A DNA stretch of 64,000 nucleotides from Methylobacterium nodulans ORS 2060 (GTDB taxonomy: Bacteria; Pseudomonadota; Alphaproteobacteria; Rhizobiales; Beijerinckiaceae). The stretch covers positions 2,072,501 through 2,136,500 of the forward strand of contig NC_011894.1 of assembly GCF_000022085.1 (NCBI RefSeq), in the 5' to 3' direction. The stretch's first letter is position 1. Each line of letters opens with the position of its first letter. Both the position numbers and the translations under genes were made by a program. The notes below the pieces were generated by a model. It had not been told where the DNA came from, ran no database searches, and worked only from the letters and a program-made list of their open reading frames with translations. Below are positions 8,015 to 16,145 of the stretch, piece by piece.

Positions 8015-9066
8015 GCCGTCACGCCCCTCTCGATGAAGAGGCGGATCGCGAGGTGGTTCTCCTCTTGCTCCTGATGGAGGCGCGACAGCGCTTCGCGCAC
8101 CTCCGGCGGATCGTCATGCCGAACAGGCCAGCCTAAGCCGCTGGTGCCATGCACTTCCGGTCGATAGACGTGGCCACCAAGTCCCTCGAACTCTTCGACC
8201 CATCGCGCAGCGTCGAACGCGGGACGCGAGAGGGCGACACCGCTGATCTTTGCCGCACTGAGCAGCAGCGCCGTCCAGCTCGGGGGCATGCGCGAGAAAT
8301 CATGGGACAGGACGTGCCGCGTGATCACCGCAAGGCCAATGATCGTCGTAGCGGTCTGCCGGAGGATGGCCCGCTCGGCTTCATCCCGCTCGCGCCGCGC
8401 GCGGCGGTCCGCTTCTCGCATCTCGCCGATCCGATGGCGCGCCTCAGCGGCTGCAACCGCCGAATCGTAGGCCTCCGCCTCCGGGAGGATGGCACGCCAG
8501 CGAGCGATGCGCCGCGGTGTCGTGCCGGCTGGACCGAACATCGGCACCGCATGAGGCAGGCACTGTCTCAGCGCTGATGCCGTCCAGGCCTGAAAGCTGG
8601 TCTCCTTGCCCGTGTCTGGATCGACCCTGTCCACCCACCGGAGGCGCAGCTTAGGCACAAAGCGCCGCGATTCCGGGCGGGCCACCCAGCTCTTCTCGTC
8701 GTCGTCCAGAAAGAGGATAGGTGGGCACTTCCCGGCTTCCTTGTGGATTGCCTCATGTGCCTCGGAGAGAGCTGCGCCGGTCGCTTTCGTCGATTCCACA
8801 GCGGCGTCGTAGCGGCGCCCGGCTTCAAGCAGGTCGTGGTCGGGGTGGCGGGTCTGCGCCGCAGCGGTGACTGCAGCAGTGATCGGCGCCATCGCGAGGC
8901 CGGTGATGATCGCCCTGCGGGCCACAAGCGCGTGCGGAATCGTGTGGTCCTTGGGCGCGGCCGTAAGCATCGCCGTTACGGCATCGCAGCTTGCGCGAGG
9001 CTGGTGCGATGTGCCCCAGCCTGCGGACGCCCGAGATCGGTTCGTGATATCTCCTGTTCCGGTCAT
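8011..9066 (-). CDS. hypothetical early phage protein, 351 aa
   Basis: Start set at 9066 (MTGTGDITNRS), which has GGAG about 10 bases upstream; the longer frame adds low-complexity residues. A hydrophobic stretch near residues 45-65 (AIITGLAMAPITAAVTAAA) could be a Tat-like signal or membrane segment. An Arg/Glu-rich helix occupies about 220-255, followed by a hydrophobic helix (TIIGLAVITRHVL) and a C-terminal acidic helix. No family recognised. Confidence 0.6.
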   Translation of the reverse strand: MTGTGDITNRSRASAGWGTSHQPRASCDAVTAMLTAAPKDHTIPHALVARRAIITGLAMAPITAAVTAAAQTRHPDHDLLEAGRRYDAAVESTKATGAALSEAHEAIHKEAGKCPPILFLDDDEKSWVARPESRRFVPKLRLRWVDRVDPDTGKETSFQAWTASALRQCLPHAVPMFGPAGTTPRRIARWRAILPEAEAYDSAVAAAEARHRIGEMREADRRARRERDEAERAILRQTATTIIGLAVITRHVLSHDFSRMPPSWTALLLSAAKISGVALSRPAFDAARWVEEFEGLGGHVYRPEVHGTSGLGWPVRHDDPPEVREALSRLHQEQEENHLAIRLFIERGVTA

Positions 9067-9331
9067 GTCGGCTTCTCCAGACGACGTGGCTACGCTGCGC
9101 CGGCCGGCAAGTCGGCGCGTCGGGAGGGCGGCAGGGCGAGGCTTGGCGTGGCAAAGCCCTGCCGCCAGCACCCCTCCAGCAGGAGGGGAGAACGGAATGT
9201 GAACCAGCTTTAGTAAACGGAGTGTTAATCCTGGGACCTGCCCGTTAACCTTTGCCATAAGGCCGGCATATCCGAAGCTGTCTCAGGTTTAGTGGCGAGA
9301 CTTGCGCAGGGGCGATACATCTACCGTTATT

Positions 9332-9724
9332 TCAAACAATGCCGCGGAGATTATCGATCACCTCGACGGATGGCGGGTTGGCGGTAAGCTGAGCGAGGTC
9401 CTTCTTGGTAATCGGCACCTCGGTAGCTTCATCAAGCCGGCCGTCCGGGTAGCGCAGCACCACTAGTCGGCTTGTAACCAGGTCTTGCTCAACGGCCCTG
9501 AGCGTTGGTTCGTACACATAACCAAGCCCATCTGCGTCAAGGCCCTGGTCATCTACATTTATGATAGGGGGCTGATCGATAAAGATGCGGTAATTCTCGA
9601 AATCTACCCCGAGATTACTTGCGGGATCGCGCGCCGCTGTCTCTCCAAATGTATGGCAGGCCTTAGCTACGAGCCGGAAAGTTTCCCGGGTGCTACCGGC
9701 GGAATGGGACTTGCTCTGAAGCAT
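9332..9724 (-). CDS. hypothetical phage protein, 130 aa
   Basis: Starts 3 bases after the stop of the rha-like gene, so it is very probably coupled to it. The acidic sequence (NYRIFIDQPPIINVDDQGLD) shows no known motif. A 265-base gap separates it from the next gene of the operon. Confidence 0.55.
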   Translation of the reverse strand: MLQSKSHSAGSTRETFRLVAKACHTFGETAARDPASNLGVDFENYRIFIDQPPIINVDDQGLDADGLGYVYEPTLRAVEQDLVTSRLVVLRYPDGRLDEATEVPITKKDLAQLTANPPSVEVIDNLRGIV

Positions 9725-9727
9725 CGC

Positions 9728-10498
9728 TCAGCGTCCTGCATCAAACAGATCTGGATGGAGATCTTGCGCGAAGCGCGTCAGGCCGCGCGGAGTAATGAAA
9801 GGCTGGGACACGGTTCGGCCGTCTGCGGTCGGTACGGCCTTGTGTTCCATCAGGCCGGCGTTGATCTTGTCTTGGCGCGCCACGAGGCGGCCTGACTTCG
9901 GGGCGCGATAGAGCCAGCCGTGCCGCAGCATGTGGTTGTTGAGATCGGACGGCCGAACCTGGAGCGTCTTGGCACTCTCGCGCAGGTTCAGCGAGCCGCG
10001 CGTCTCAGCGATGCGGTCGAGTGCAGCGGCCTTCGGAGCAGCGACAGCAAGAGTGTTTTCGGCCTTCTCGGCACGTGCCTCAAGCGCGATCTCGCGTTCA
10101 GCGTGGGCCAACAGGAGAGCTCGCAAGGCATGCGGATCGCTGAGATCGGGAACTTGAGCGCGCAGCTCGGTTTCCATCGCATCGAAGCGCTCGATGTACG
10201 CCTCCTTGAAGGCGCCGGCCTCCGGTCCGGTGAAGCCGAGCACGAGGAAGGCGAACCCGTTCTTCGTCATCAGGACGTGCGAGGTGCTTTCCCCGGTTAA
10301 ATCCTTGCTTTTAAACGGCGCAAAATTGCGCTGACGGAAATCGGCGGAGCAATGCGCTTCGCGATAGGCGCGGAGCACATCCCTGTGGTTCCGCCTGAAG
10401 GTAGCGGCAACGTCGCGGCTGTCCGCCATCGGGCGCCCGTCGTGGAAGGCGAGAGGCGGGATGACGATCGGGGTATTATGCGCGGCTGCAACACCCAT
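9728..10498 (-). CDS. Rha-type regulator with KilAC/antirepressor domain, 256 aa
   Basis: Residues 1-115 match the Rha family (DSRDVAATFRRNHRDVLRAY ... MTKNGFAFLVLGFTGPEA ... FKEAYIERFDAME); residues about 150-250 match the KilAC antirepressor domain (LRESAKTLQVRPSDLNNHML, GWLYRAP). Such fusions act in phage lysis-lysogeny control, often by antagonising the repressor. A strong GGGAGGGG precedes the ATG, and two copies of the CI-type operator lie 140-180 bases upstream (10637-10675), so it is probably repressed in the lysogen. First gene of the leftward operon. Confidence 0.85.
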   Translation of the reverse strand: MGVAAAHNTPIVIPPLAFHDGRPMADSRDVAATFRRNHRDVLRAYREAHCSADFRQRNFAPFKSKDLTGESTSHVLMTKNGFAFLVLGFTGPEAGAFKEAYIERFDAMETELRAQVPDLSDPHALRALLLAHAEREIALEARAEKAENTLAVAAPKAAALDRIAETRGSLNLRESAKTLQVRPSDLNNHMLRHGWLYRAPKSGRLVARQDKINAGLMEHKAVPTADGRTVSQPFITPRGLTRFAQDLHPDLFDAGR

Positions 10499-10636
10499 TG
10501 CTCACCCCTCCCATTCGCGGGTGAGGTGATGGCCGATTCCCCATAGGGCGGCGACCGTCAGGGTCGGAATGAAGGGTAGCAGGTTGAGAAGCACGGCATG
10601 CCTCCACCGCCTCGGTGGGAGGCGATGTGGAAGCAA

Positions 10637-10675
10637 TAACCCCTAAGGGGGTCAGAGCACAACCCCTTTTGGCGT
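10637..10675. promoter_or_regulatory. two operator sites upstream of the rha-like gene
   Basis: TAACCCCTAAGGGGGTCA (10637-10654) and AACCCCTTTTGGCGT (10661-10675) match the near-palindromic sites in the cI-cro gap. They lie upstream of the leftward operon and are presumed binding sites for the CI-like repressor. The first copy is the better palindrome; the second has a degenerate right half. Confidence 0.6.
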
Positions 10676-10679
10676 AAAA

Positions 10680-11363
10680 CTATGGGCGGGTGTAGCGGGC
10701 GGCCATCCGGTGGGCGCGAGGCCATTCTTCACGCGGAAGATCAACGGACTTTCGATCCTCCCAGCAGTATGTGGTCCAATAGGTGGCATCGAAGCCCTGC
10801 AGCCGTCCCAAAAATGCCGTCACAACATCGTCATCTCTCTGAAACAAAACAGTTGAGCCGACAATAACCGGAAGCCTAGTATCGAAAAACGCCATATCCC
10901 CTGGTGATAGTTCAGGATGCATTGTGCCGCCGGCAATATATAACCCGTAGGCAGACGGGCTGTTATCGAGATTTCTTGGACGAAGAGCATAATCGACGTT
11001 GCTAAAGTCAATTTTTAGGAAGCCGCCATTTCCGGCTTCTGTGGCTATATACACAGGTATTGAATCATTTCCGGTGCCTTGTTCGTTTTTGCCGGGTCGA
11101 AAAGCCAGCAGGTGCGGGCGAGAAACAACTTCGCCGACGTCTTTTTCCTTCTCAGTTGGAGAATAACGCAAAGAATTATCAAGTTCGCTAATATCAACAG
11201 ACAAAGCAATTGCTATCCAAGGCAGATACTTGCTACGTTTAGTTAAACCTCTCTCGATTTTATCAATGGTAGTCTGGCTAACATTCGCGGCCTCCGCAAG
11301 TTGTTCCTGCGTCATGCCTAACCGAAGTCGCGCGTTGCGGACGTTGTTTCCGATTGTGCTCAT
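10680..11363 (-). CDS. CI-like repressor, XRE + LexA/S24-like domain, 227 aa
   Basis: Residues 5-60 are a helix-turn-helix of XRE type (LRLGMTQEQLAEAANVSQTT). Residues 100-225 are an S24/LexA-like domain with an Ala-Gly at the expected cleavage position (TEAGNGGF). The usual GxSMxP nucleophile box reads GGTMHPELSPGD, with Thr in place of Ser, and the usual catalytic Lys position (vKRL) reads LGRL. It is therefore unclear whether this repressor self-cleaves; antirepressor control by the Rha/KilAC protein may replace it. Divergent from the cro-like gene, across operators. The gene is visibly more AT-rich than its neighbours. Confidence 0.88.
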   Translation of the reverse strand: MSTIGNNVRNARLRLGMTQEQLAEAANVSQTTIDKIERGLTKRSKYLPWIAIALSVDISELDNSLRYSPTEKEKDVGEVVSRPHLLAFRPGKNEQGTGNDSIPVYIATEAGNGGFLKIDFSNVDYALRPRNLDNSPSAYGLYIAGGTMHPELSPGDMAFFDTRLPVIVGSTVLFQRDDDVVTAFLGRLQGFDATYWTTYCWEDRKSVDLPREEWPRAHRMAARYTRP

Positions 11364-11373
11364 GCCGCCATCC

Positions 11374-11436
11374 TACCCCTTCTGGGGTGGGTACGCCACA
11401 GCCGTTGGGGGTTGATCCTAACTCCTTTTGGGGTTA
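11374..11436. promoter_or_regulatory. two operator sites between cI-like and cro-like genes
   Basis: TACCCCTTCTGGGGTG (11374-11389) lies 11 bases upstream of the repressor ATG, and TAACTCCTTTTGGGGTTA (11419-11436) lies 10 bases upstream of the cro-like ATG; a half site GTTGGGGGTTG is at 11404-11414. Arrangement and similarity to the sites at 10637-10675 make them the likely genetic-switch operators. Confidence 0.65.
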
Positions 11437-11446
11437 GAGCTCAGAT

Positions 11447-11698
11447 ATGCACCGCCACCCGCATATCGCTCTGGCCATCGACATTGTTGGCTCTCAGCCA
11501 AAGCTTGCGCGAGCTGCTGGGATTAGCCAGCAGCAGGTTTCCAAACTACTGCACTGCCAAAGACAAATTTCCGCAGGCGTAGCCATCGCAATTGAAAAAG
11601 CGACGGCTGGCAAGATTGGACGTTGGCAATTGCGCCCAGATTATTGGGATCCTCCCGACATGGTTGCACAGGTTGGGGGCGATACGTGTCACATGTAA
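11447..11698 (+). CDS. Cro-like protein, YdaS family, 83 aa
   Basis: A helix-turn-helix of the YdaS/Cro type (KLARAAGISQQQVSKLL) is followed by AGVAIAIEKATAGKI and LRPDYW, the standard ending of the family. It is divergent from the CI-like gene and is the first rightward gene, the Cro position. It probably represses the repressor promoter and opens rightward transcription. Confidence 0.8.
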   Translation: MHRHPHIALAIDIVGSQPKLARAAGISQQQVSKLLHCQRQISAGVAIAIEKATAGKIGRWQLRPDYWDPPDMVAQVGGDTCHM

Positions 11699-11948
11699 CG
11701 GCATCGATTGAAGCTCGCTTTGGTTTGATGCCGAAGAGACAGCCTTTCCCAGGCTGCATGCCGGCAGTTTCGCTGCCGGGCCCGCTCCTTTCTCTTGTTC
11801 TTCGATCCAGTCCGCGTCCGCAGTGCGCTCACGTCCGCCAAGATGCCGCGCACGGCGTCGCCGACCTGATCTCTCGTCTCGCTTCTACGACCCACCACTT
11901 GGTCTCCCTCTGCCGTGGTCGAGGGCAATCGATCACAGGAGGCTTTGC
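11699..11948. other. early rightward leader, no gene
   Basis: About 250 bases between cro-like and the next gene. A short imperfect inverted repeat, TGCCGGCAGTTTCGCTGCCGGGC, at about 11759-11781 could form a hairpin, perhaps a leaky terminator; no clear T-run directly follows. Frames look non-coding. Confidence 0.3.
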
Positions 11949-12371
11949 GTGGGTGGCAAAGATCTGTTGCACCGGAGAACCGACGTGACAGCAGGGTTGA
12001 CCAACGGGGCGGTGCTCGCCCGCGATCTTGCCCAGTGGCTGGAGGACCGCGAGGTCTCGGCAGGCGTGTCCCGCCCGCTGGCACGCGGTAACCTGGAGCG
12101 CCGGCACGGCATCCCGCGCGGCGTGTTCTGGGCTGCCCGCCATCGCGCTCGCGAGAGCCTGGGCCGGTGGCTGGATCGGCTGATCGAGGCTCGCGTCGCC
12201 GTCGCTCGGAGTGAAGTTCATGAGCTTGAAACGACGCTGGCGATTGCTCGCAGCCTTGGCCGACCTGATCTGGAGCCTGAGATCGCGGCGGCAGAGGCTG
12301 ATCTCGCGAATGCGCGAGCCCGCCTCGCTTCGATCTGCCGATCCTCGCTGGCCAAGGGCGCTCGGCCATGA
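11949..12371 (+). CDS. hypothetical early phage protein, 140 aa
   Basis: I favour the GTG at 11949 because a perfect AGGAGG lies 6 bases upstream; an in-frame GTG at 11985 also has GGAG. The protein is helical with a probable coiled coil in its second half (ARVAVARSEVHELETTLAIA ... EIAAAEADLANARARL). Unknown family. Its stop overlaps the next start by 4 bases. Confidence 0.6.
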   Translation: MGGKDLLHRRTDVTAGLTNGAVLARDLAQWLEDREVSAGVSRPLARGNLERRHGIPRGVFWAARHRARESLGRWLDRLIEARVAVARSEVHELETTLAIARSLGRPDLEPEIAAAEADLANARARLASICRSSLAKGARP

Positions 12372-12670
12372 GCGCGGCAACAGCGACAACGAGGTTCGCC
12401 GAGGCTGATCTCAAGGACGACGCGAAGGCCGAGCGCGATCGCCTGTTCCGCGCTTGGCTCGACGCCAAGCGGTGCGCGGCCGAGAGCGAGGACCCGGCCG
12501 ACCACGCCGTTGTCGCCCAAGCCTACACCGCCTTCATGCGAGCGCACCTGTCCCGCGAGGAGCGGGATCTCCTCGCCCTGGAGGACGAGGTCGCCCGACT
12601 CACCGCCGAGAACCTGCGCCTGGGCGCCGCGATCCTGCAGGCCTCCACCCTAGTCGAGGAGGCGGTGTGA
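12368..12670 (+). CDS. hypothetical early phage protein, 100 aa
   Basis: Small acidic helical protein; the C-terminal half (LLALEDEVARLTAENLRLGA) is a leucine-zipper-like coiled coil. Unknown family. ATGA overlap with the gene before; its TGA ends at 12670, the first base of the next ATG. Confidence 0.6.
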   Translation: MSAATATTRFAEADLKDDAKAERDRLFRAWLDAKRCAAESEDPADHAVVAQAYTAFMRAHLSREERDLLALEDEVARLTAENLRLGAAILQASTLVEEAV

Positions 12671-13053
12671 TGGCCTCGCGCGCCCAGCCCGAGCACCACA
12701 TCCAGGTCGCCATCGTGGCGCGCCTGCGCGGCAGCTTCGATGCCATCGTGGCTGCGGTGCCGAACGGCGGCCGGCGCGGCAAGCGCGAGGCGGTGGAGCT
12801 GCGGGCGGAGGGCGTCGAGCCCGGGCACCCCGATCTGATCGCCTACGGCCGCGACGGCCGCGTCCTGCTGTTCGAGGTCAAGGCGGCCGGCGGGTCGCTC
12901 AGCGCGGCCCAGCGGCGCCTCATCCCGAACCTGCGCGAGCGCGGCTTCCCGGTCGCCGTGGTGCGGGACGTCGAGGGCGCGGTGCAGGCGATGCGCGAGG
13001 CTGGGTTCGGGCCGCGCCGCGGGCCCGCGCCCGAGCCGGCGACGGAGTTCTGA
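12670..13053 (+). CDS. VRR-NUC domain nuclease, 127 aa
   Basis: Matches the VRR-NUC (PD-(D/E)xK) fold: PNGGRRGKREAVELRAEGVE, then GHPDLIAYG (catalytic Asp), then LLFEVKAAGG (E-x-K) and LSAAQRRLIPNLRERGF. Stand-alone VRR-NUC proteins are common next to phage replication genes and probably cleave branched or damaged DNA. I start at 12670 (MASRAQPEHH), coupled to the previous stop. Confidence 0.85.
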   Translation: MASRAQPEHHIQVAIVARLRGSFDAIVAAVPNGGRRGKREAVELRAEGVEPGHPDLIAYGRDGRVLLFEVKAAGGSLSAAQRRLIPNLRERGFPVAVVRDVEGAVQAMREAGFGPRRGPAPEPATEF

Positions 13054-13055
13054 CC

Positions 13056-13505
13056 GTGGTAGGCCTGCAGACCGATTCCGCGCCGCGCCGTCGCGCCCGG
13101 CTTCCGGGGGCCAGGGAGCCAAGGCGCGCAGTTCCTCGATCCAGAAGCGGGGAGGCCGAGAAAAAGCTGCGCGAGGACGAGCAGCTGTCCAAGCAGTACC
13201 GGGCTTGGAAGCGCGCCAAGCTTCAGGCGCTCCTCGATGGGCCGCACGGCGAACAGGTCCGCGAACTCGACCGCTTCATGCGGCGCATGGGCCTCGCCGA
13301 TGGGCCGGCGCTCATCGCCCGCGTCGAGGCCGCGGCGTGGATCCAGGAGATGGACGCCGACACCCGCCACGATCTCCTCAGCCTGATCGGACGCCGCATC
13401 GTGCTGATGCGCGAGCGGCACGGGCTCGAGCCCTTCAACGACGGCGTTCCCGGCGATCCGCCCCGCGCCTTCGAGCGCATCAAGATCATCATGCGGGTGC
13501 GGTGA
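13056..13505 (+). CDS. hypothetical early phage protein, 149 aa
   Basis: GTG start 2 bases after the nuclease stop. An Arg-rich disordered N-terminus (about 30 residues) leads into a helical body (AEKKLREDEQLSKQYRAWKR ... ELDRFMRRMGLADGPALI). Unknown family; position among replication genes suggests a DNA-related role. Confidence 0.55.
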   Translation: MVGLQTDSAPRRRARLPGAREPRRAVPRSRSGEAEKKLREDEQLSKQYRAWKRAKLQALLDGPHGEQVRELDRFMRRMGLADGPALIARVEAAAWIQEMDADTRHDLLSLIGRRIVLMRERHGLEPFNDGVPGDPPRAFERIKIIMRVR

Positions 13506-13825
13506 TGAGCGAGACAGGCAAGCTCGCGGTCGAGGTGGTGGAGTTCCGCCCCATGGACCGCAACACGCTGAAGGGCTTCGTCACGGTCCGCATTCCAGCG
13601 ATGCGGCTCACCATCCGCGACTGCAGCGTTCACGAGAGCAACGGCAAGCGCTGGATCGGCCTGCCGGCCAAGGCCCAGATCGGGCGTGACCAGGAGCTCG
13701 TCCGGCGCGACGGCAAGGTCCAGTACGCGGCCGTGTTCGAGTTCGACTCGAGGGCGGTCGGTGACGCCTTCAGTGCGGCGGTGCTCCGCGCCCTCGATGC
13801 GCGTGAGGGGCGGGCCGCCGCGTGA
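13505..13825 (+). CDS. SpoVG-like small phage protein, 106 aa
   Basis: The layout FRPMDRNTLKGFVTVRIPA, then LTIRDCSVHESNGKRWIGLP, then QYAAVFEFDSRAVGDAF resembles phage proteins of the SpoVG-like group (strand, 'irDc.v....g..wigfPar', strand). The role in phages is not established. Start overlaps the previous stop by one base. Confidence 0.6.
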   Translation: MSETGKLAVEVVEFRPMDRNTLKGFVTVRIPAMRLTIRDCSVHESNGKRWIGLPAKAQIGRDQELVRRDGKVQYAAVFEFDSRAVGDAFSAAVLRALDAREGRAAA

Positions 13826-14427
13826 ACGCGAGCGCCACATATCCCACCGAGATGGTCGAGCACGCCCTCGCGTGGGCGCGGCGCGGCTTCGCGGTGTTCC
13901 CCTGCAATCCGAGCCCGACCGGGGAGGACAGCAAACGTCCCCTGGTGCCCCGGGACAAGGACGAGCAGGGCAAGCCGATCCCGAAGACGGGCGGGTTCTA
14001 CAAGGCCACGCGCGACGAGGAGCAGATCCGCAGGCTGTGGCGGAGGTGGCCGAAGGCCATGATCGGCCTGCGCATGGGCCACGACGCCGGCACGTTCGCG
14101 CTCGACCCCGATGTGGTGAAGAAGCCCGGCGATGCAGACGGCCTCGCCGTGTGGCGGCGGCTCGCGGCCGAGCATGGCGACGTCCCCGCGACCCACACCC
14201 ACGTCACGCCGAGCGGCGGGCGCCATCTCCTGTTCCGCTACCCCGAGGACCGGTCGATCACCAACGCGGAAGGCGACCTGCCCAAGGGGATCAACGTGCG
14301 CGGCGAGGGCGGCTATGTGGCTGCTCGATCTGGTCGAAGGCGGCAAGGCCCGGAAGGCGGCGGACCCGGAGCCGGCTCCGAAGCCGGAGGTCCGCGCCGG
14401 CAGGCGGCGGCGCGAGAGCGGCGGTGA
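13822..14427 (+). pseudogene. primase-polymerase N-terminal part, truncated by deletion
   Basis: An archaeo-eukaryotic-type Prim-Pol domain: catalytic acidic pair in GTFALDPDVVK, GGRHLLFRYP box, and INVRGEGGYV. In intact relatives GGYV continues into a proline-rich loop and then 'WLLDLV'; here reading turns into Arg/Gly-rich nonsense after GGYVAA. The continuation WLLDLVEGGKAR is found one frame away directly afterwards, so an out-of-frame deletion removed roughly 30 residues near 14315-14325. Start overlaps the previous stop by 4 bases. Confidence 0.75.
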
Positions 14428-16006
14428 CCGAAGGGAGCGCTACGTCCAGGCGGCACTCGAGGCAGAATGCTCCGCCGTGGCGAGCACGCCTGTTCGCGGA
14501 CGCAACAACCGGCTCAACCGGGCAGCCTTCCAGCTCGGCACGCTGGTGGGTGCAGGGGTGCTCGACGCGGCCGTGGCGACGGACCGGCTGATGGATGCCG
14601 CGATTGCCTGCGGCCTGGTCCGCGACAAGGGCCGGGACCGGGCCATGGCGACGATCGAGAGCGGGTTGACGGCCGGTGCCGCCAAGCCGCGGGAGATCCC
14701 CGAACCTCCGCCGCAACAGAAGAGCGGCCAACGCCGGGCGAAAGCCCGCAGCAAGGGCGATGAAGACGACCCGGACGGTGAGCCCGCCGGCCGGCCCTTC
14801 GCGGCCTCCGGGGGCGACTGGCTCGGCGCCTGCCTGCTCGATGACCGCGGCAACCCGCTGCCGAACCTCGCGAACGCCATGACGGCCCTCCGGTTGGCGC
14901 CGGAGATGAGCGAGGTCTTCGCCTATGACGAGATGCTGTGCGCCACCGTGCTCACGCGCGGCGTACCGGATCCCGGTGGGGGCATTGCGGCCCCGATTCC
15001 GATCCGGCCGGCGACGGACAACGACGTCAGCCGGGTGCAGGAATGGTTGCAGGTCTGCGGCCTGCCGCGGATGAGCAAGGACACGGCGCATCAGGCCGTC
15101 GACCAGCGGGCGCACGAGCGCTCGTTTCACCCCGTCCGCGACTACCTGGACGGCTTGCGCTGGGACGCGCGGGAGCGGCTCGGCACATGGCTCTCGACCT
15201 ATCTCGGGGCCGAGGCGACGCCCTACACCGCCGGCATCGGCACGATGTTCCTCGTCGCCATGGTGGCCCGCATCTACGAGCCCGGCTGCAAGGCCGATTA
15301 CATGATGGTGCTGGAGGGCGAGCAGGGCGCGCGCAAGTCGACGGCCTGCGCCATCCTCGGCGGCCCGTGGTTCTCCGACAACCTGCCGGATGTCACGACG
15401 GGTAAGGACGTCGCCCAGCACCTTGCCGGGAAATGGCTCATCGAGATCGCCGAGATGAGCGCGATGTCCAAGGCGGAGGACGCTGCCCTGAAGGCGTTCA
15501 TCAGCCGCCCCGTGGAGCGCTACCGGCCGAGCTATGGGCGCAAGGAGATCATCCAGCCGCGCCAGTGCGTCTTCATCGGCACCACGAACAAGGCGACGTA
15601 CCTGCGCGACGAGACCGGAGGCCGGCGCTACTGGCCCGTCAAGGTCGGGTGCGTGGACACCGATGCCCTGGCGCGGGACCGCGACCAGCTCTTCGCCGAG
15701 GCGGTGGCTCACTACCGCGAGAAGACGCGCTGGTGGCCCGACGACGAGTTCGAGCGGCAGCACATCCAGCCCGAGCAGGAAGCCCGGTTCGAGGCGGATG
15801 CCTGGGAAGAGGCGATCACCGGCTTCCTCATCGGTCGAAGCCGGGTTTCGGTGACGGAGGTTGCCCGGGATTGCCTCGGATTCGATCTCCCGAAGATCGG
15901 AACCGCCGAGCAGAGGCGCATCGGCGCCGCCCTGAAGCGGCTCGGCTGGGTCTCAGTTCGCGACTGGAAGGGACGGGCCTTCGTGCCCAAGGGCCATGTC
16001 GCATGA
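14315..16006 (+). CDS. VapE-type helicase (C-terminal part of split primase-helicase)
   Basis: The first in-frame ATG after the break gives a 563-residue protein beginning MWLLDLVEGGKAR. A virulence-associated-E (SF3-like) ATPase domain is clear: Walker A GEQGARKST, Walker B-like WLIEIAEMSAM, and TTNKATYLRDETGGRRYWPV (Arg finger region). A C-terminal winged segment (VTEVARDCLGFDLPK) ends the protein. It should unwind DNA at the phage origin. It was probably fused to the 13822-14427 primase and is now separate; whether it is translated is unknown. Its stop codon lies inside the inverted repeat. Confidence 0.8.
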   Translation: MWLLDLVEGGKARKAADPEPAPKPEVRAGRRRRESGGDRRERYVQAALEAECSAVASTPVRGRNNRLNRAAFQLGTLVGAGVLDAAVATDRLMDAAIACGLVRDKGRDRAMATIESGLTAGAAKPREIPEPPPQQKSGQRRAKARSKGDEDDPDGEPAGRPFAASGGDWLGACLLDDRGNPLPNLANAMTALRLAPEMSEVFAYDEMLCATVLTRGVPDPGGGIAAPIPIRPATDNDVSRVQEWLQVCGLPRMSKDTAHQAVDQRAHERSFHPVRDYLDGLRWDARERLGTWLSTYLGAEATPYTAGIGTMFLVAMVARIYEPGCKADYMMVLEGEQGARKSTACAILGGPWFSDNLPDVTTGKDVAQHLAGKWLIEIAEMSAMSKAEDAALKAFISRPVERYRPSYGRKEIIQPRQCVFIGTTNKATYLRDETGGRRYWPVKVGCVDTDALARDRDQLFAEAVAHYREKTRWWPDDEFERQHIQPEQEARFEADAWEEAITGFLIGRSRVSVTEVARDCLGFDLPKIGTAEQRRIGAALKRLGWVSVRDWKGRAFVPKGHVA

Positions 16007-16125
16007 CGCACCATGACGCACTTTCCAACGAAGGGGCATGCGTGCGCGCACGCGCACGTGCGCTCACACCCCCGCGCATGCTGCCTCGTTAGGAAGTGCG
16101 TCATGGTGCGTCATGCGACATGGCC
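15992..16125. repeat. long inverted repeat with four CATGACGCAC 10-mers (candidate origin)
   Basis: The left arm begins at 15992 (GGCCATGTCG) and the right arm ends at 16125 with its reverse complement. The outer 32 bases are a perfect match, followed by an imperfect extension to about 16030 and 16085. Each arm holds two tandem CATGACGCAC 10-mers, so four copies in all. The spacer is an alternating purine-pyrimidine run (GTGCGCGCACGCGCACGTGC) with Z-DNA potential. The helicase stop codon is within the left arm. The position directly after the replication protein fits an origin with iterons, but a terminator or regulatory RNA is possible. Confidence 0.75.
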
Positions 16126-16145
16126 GGTAGGATCGGAGGAAGGCG

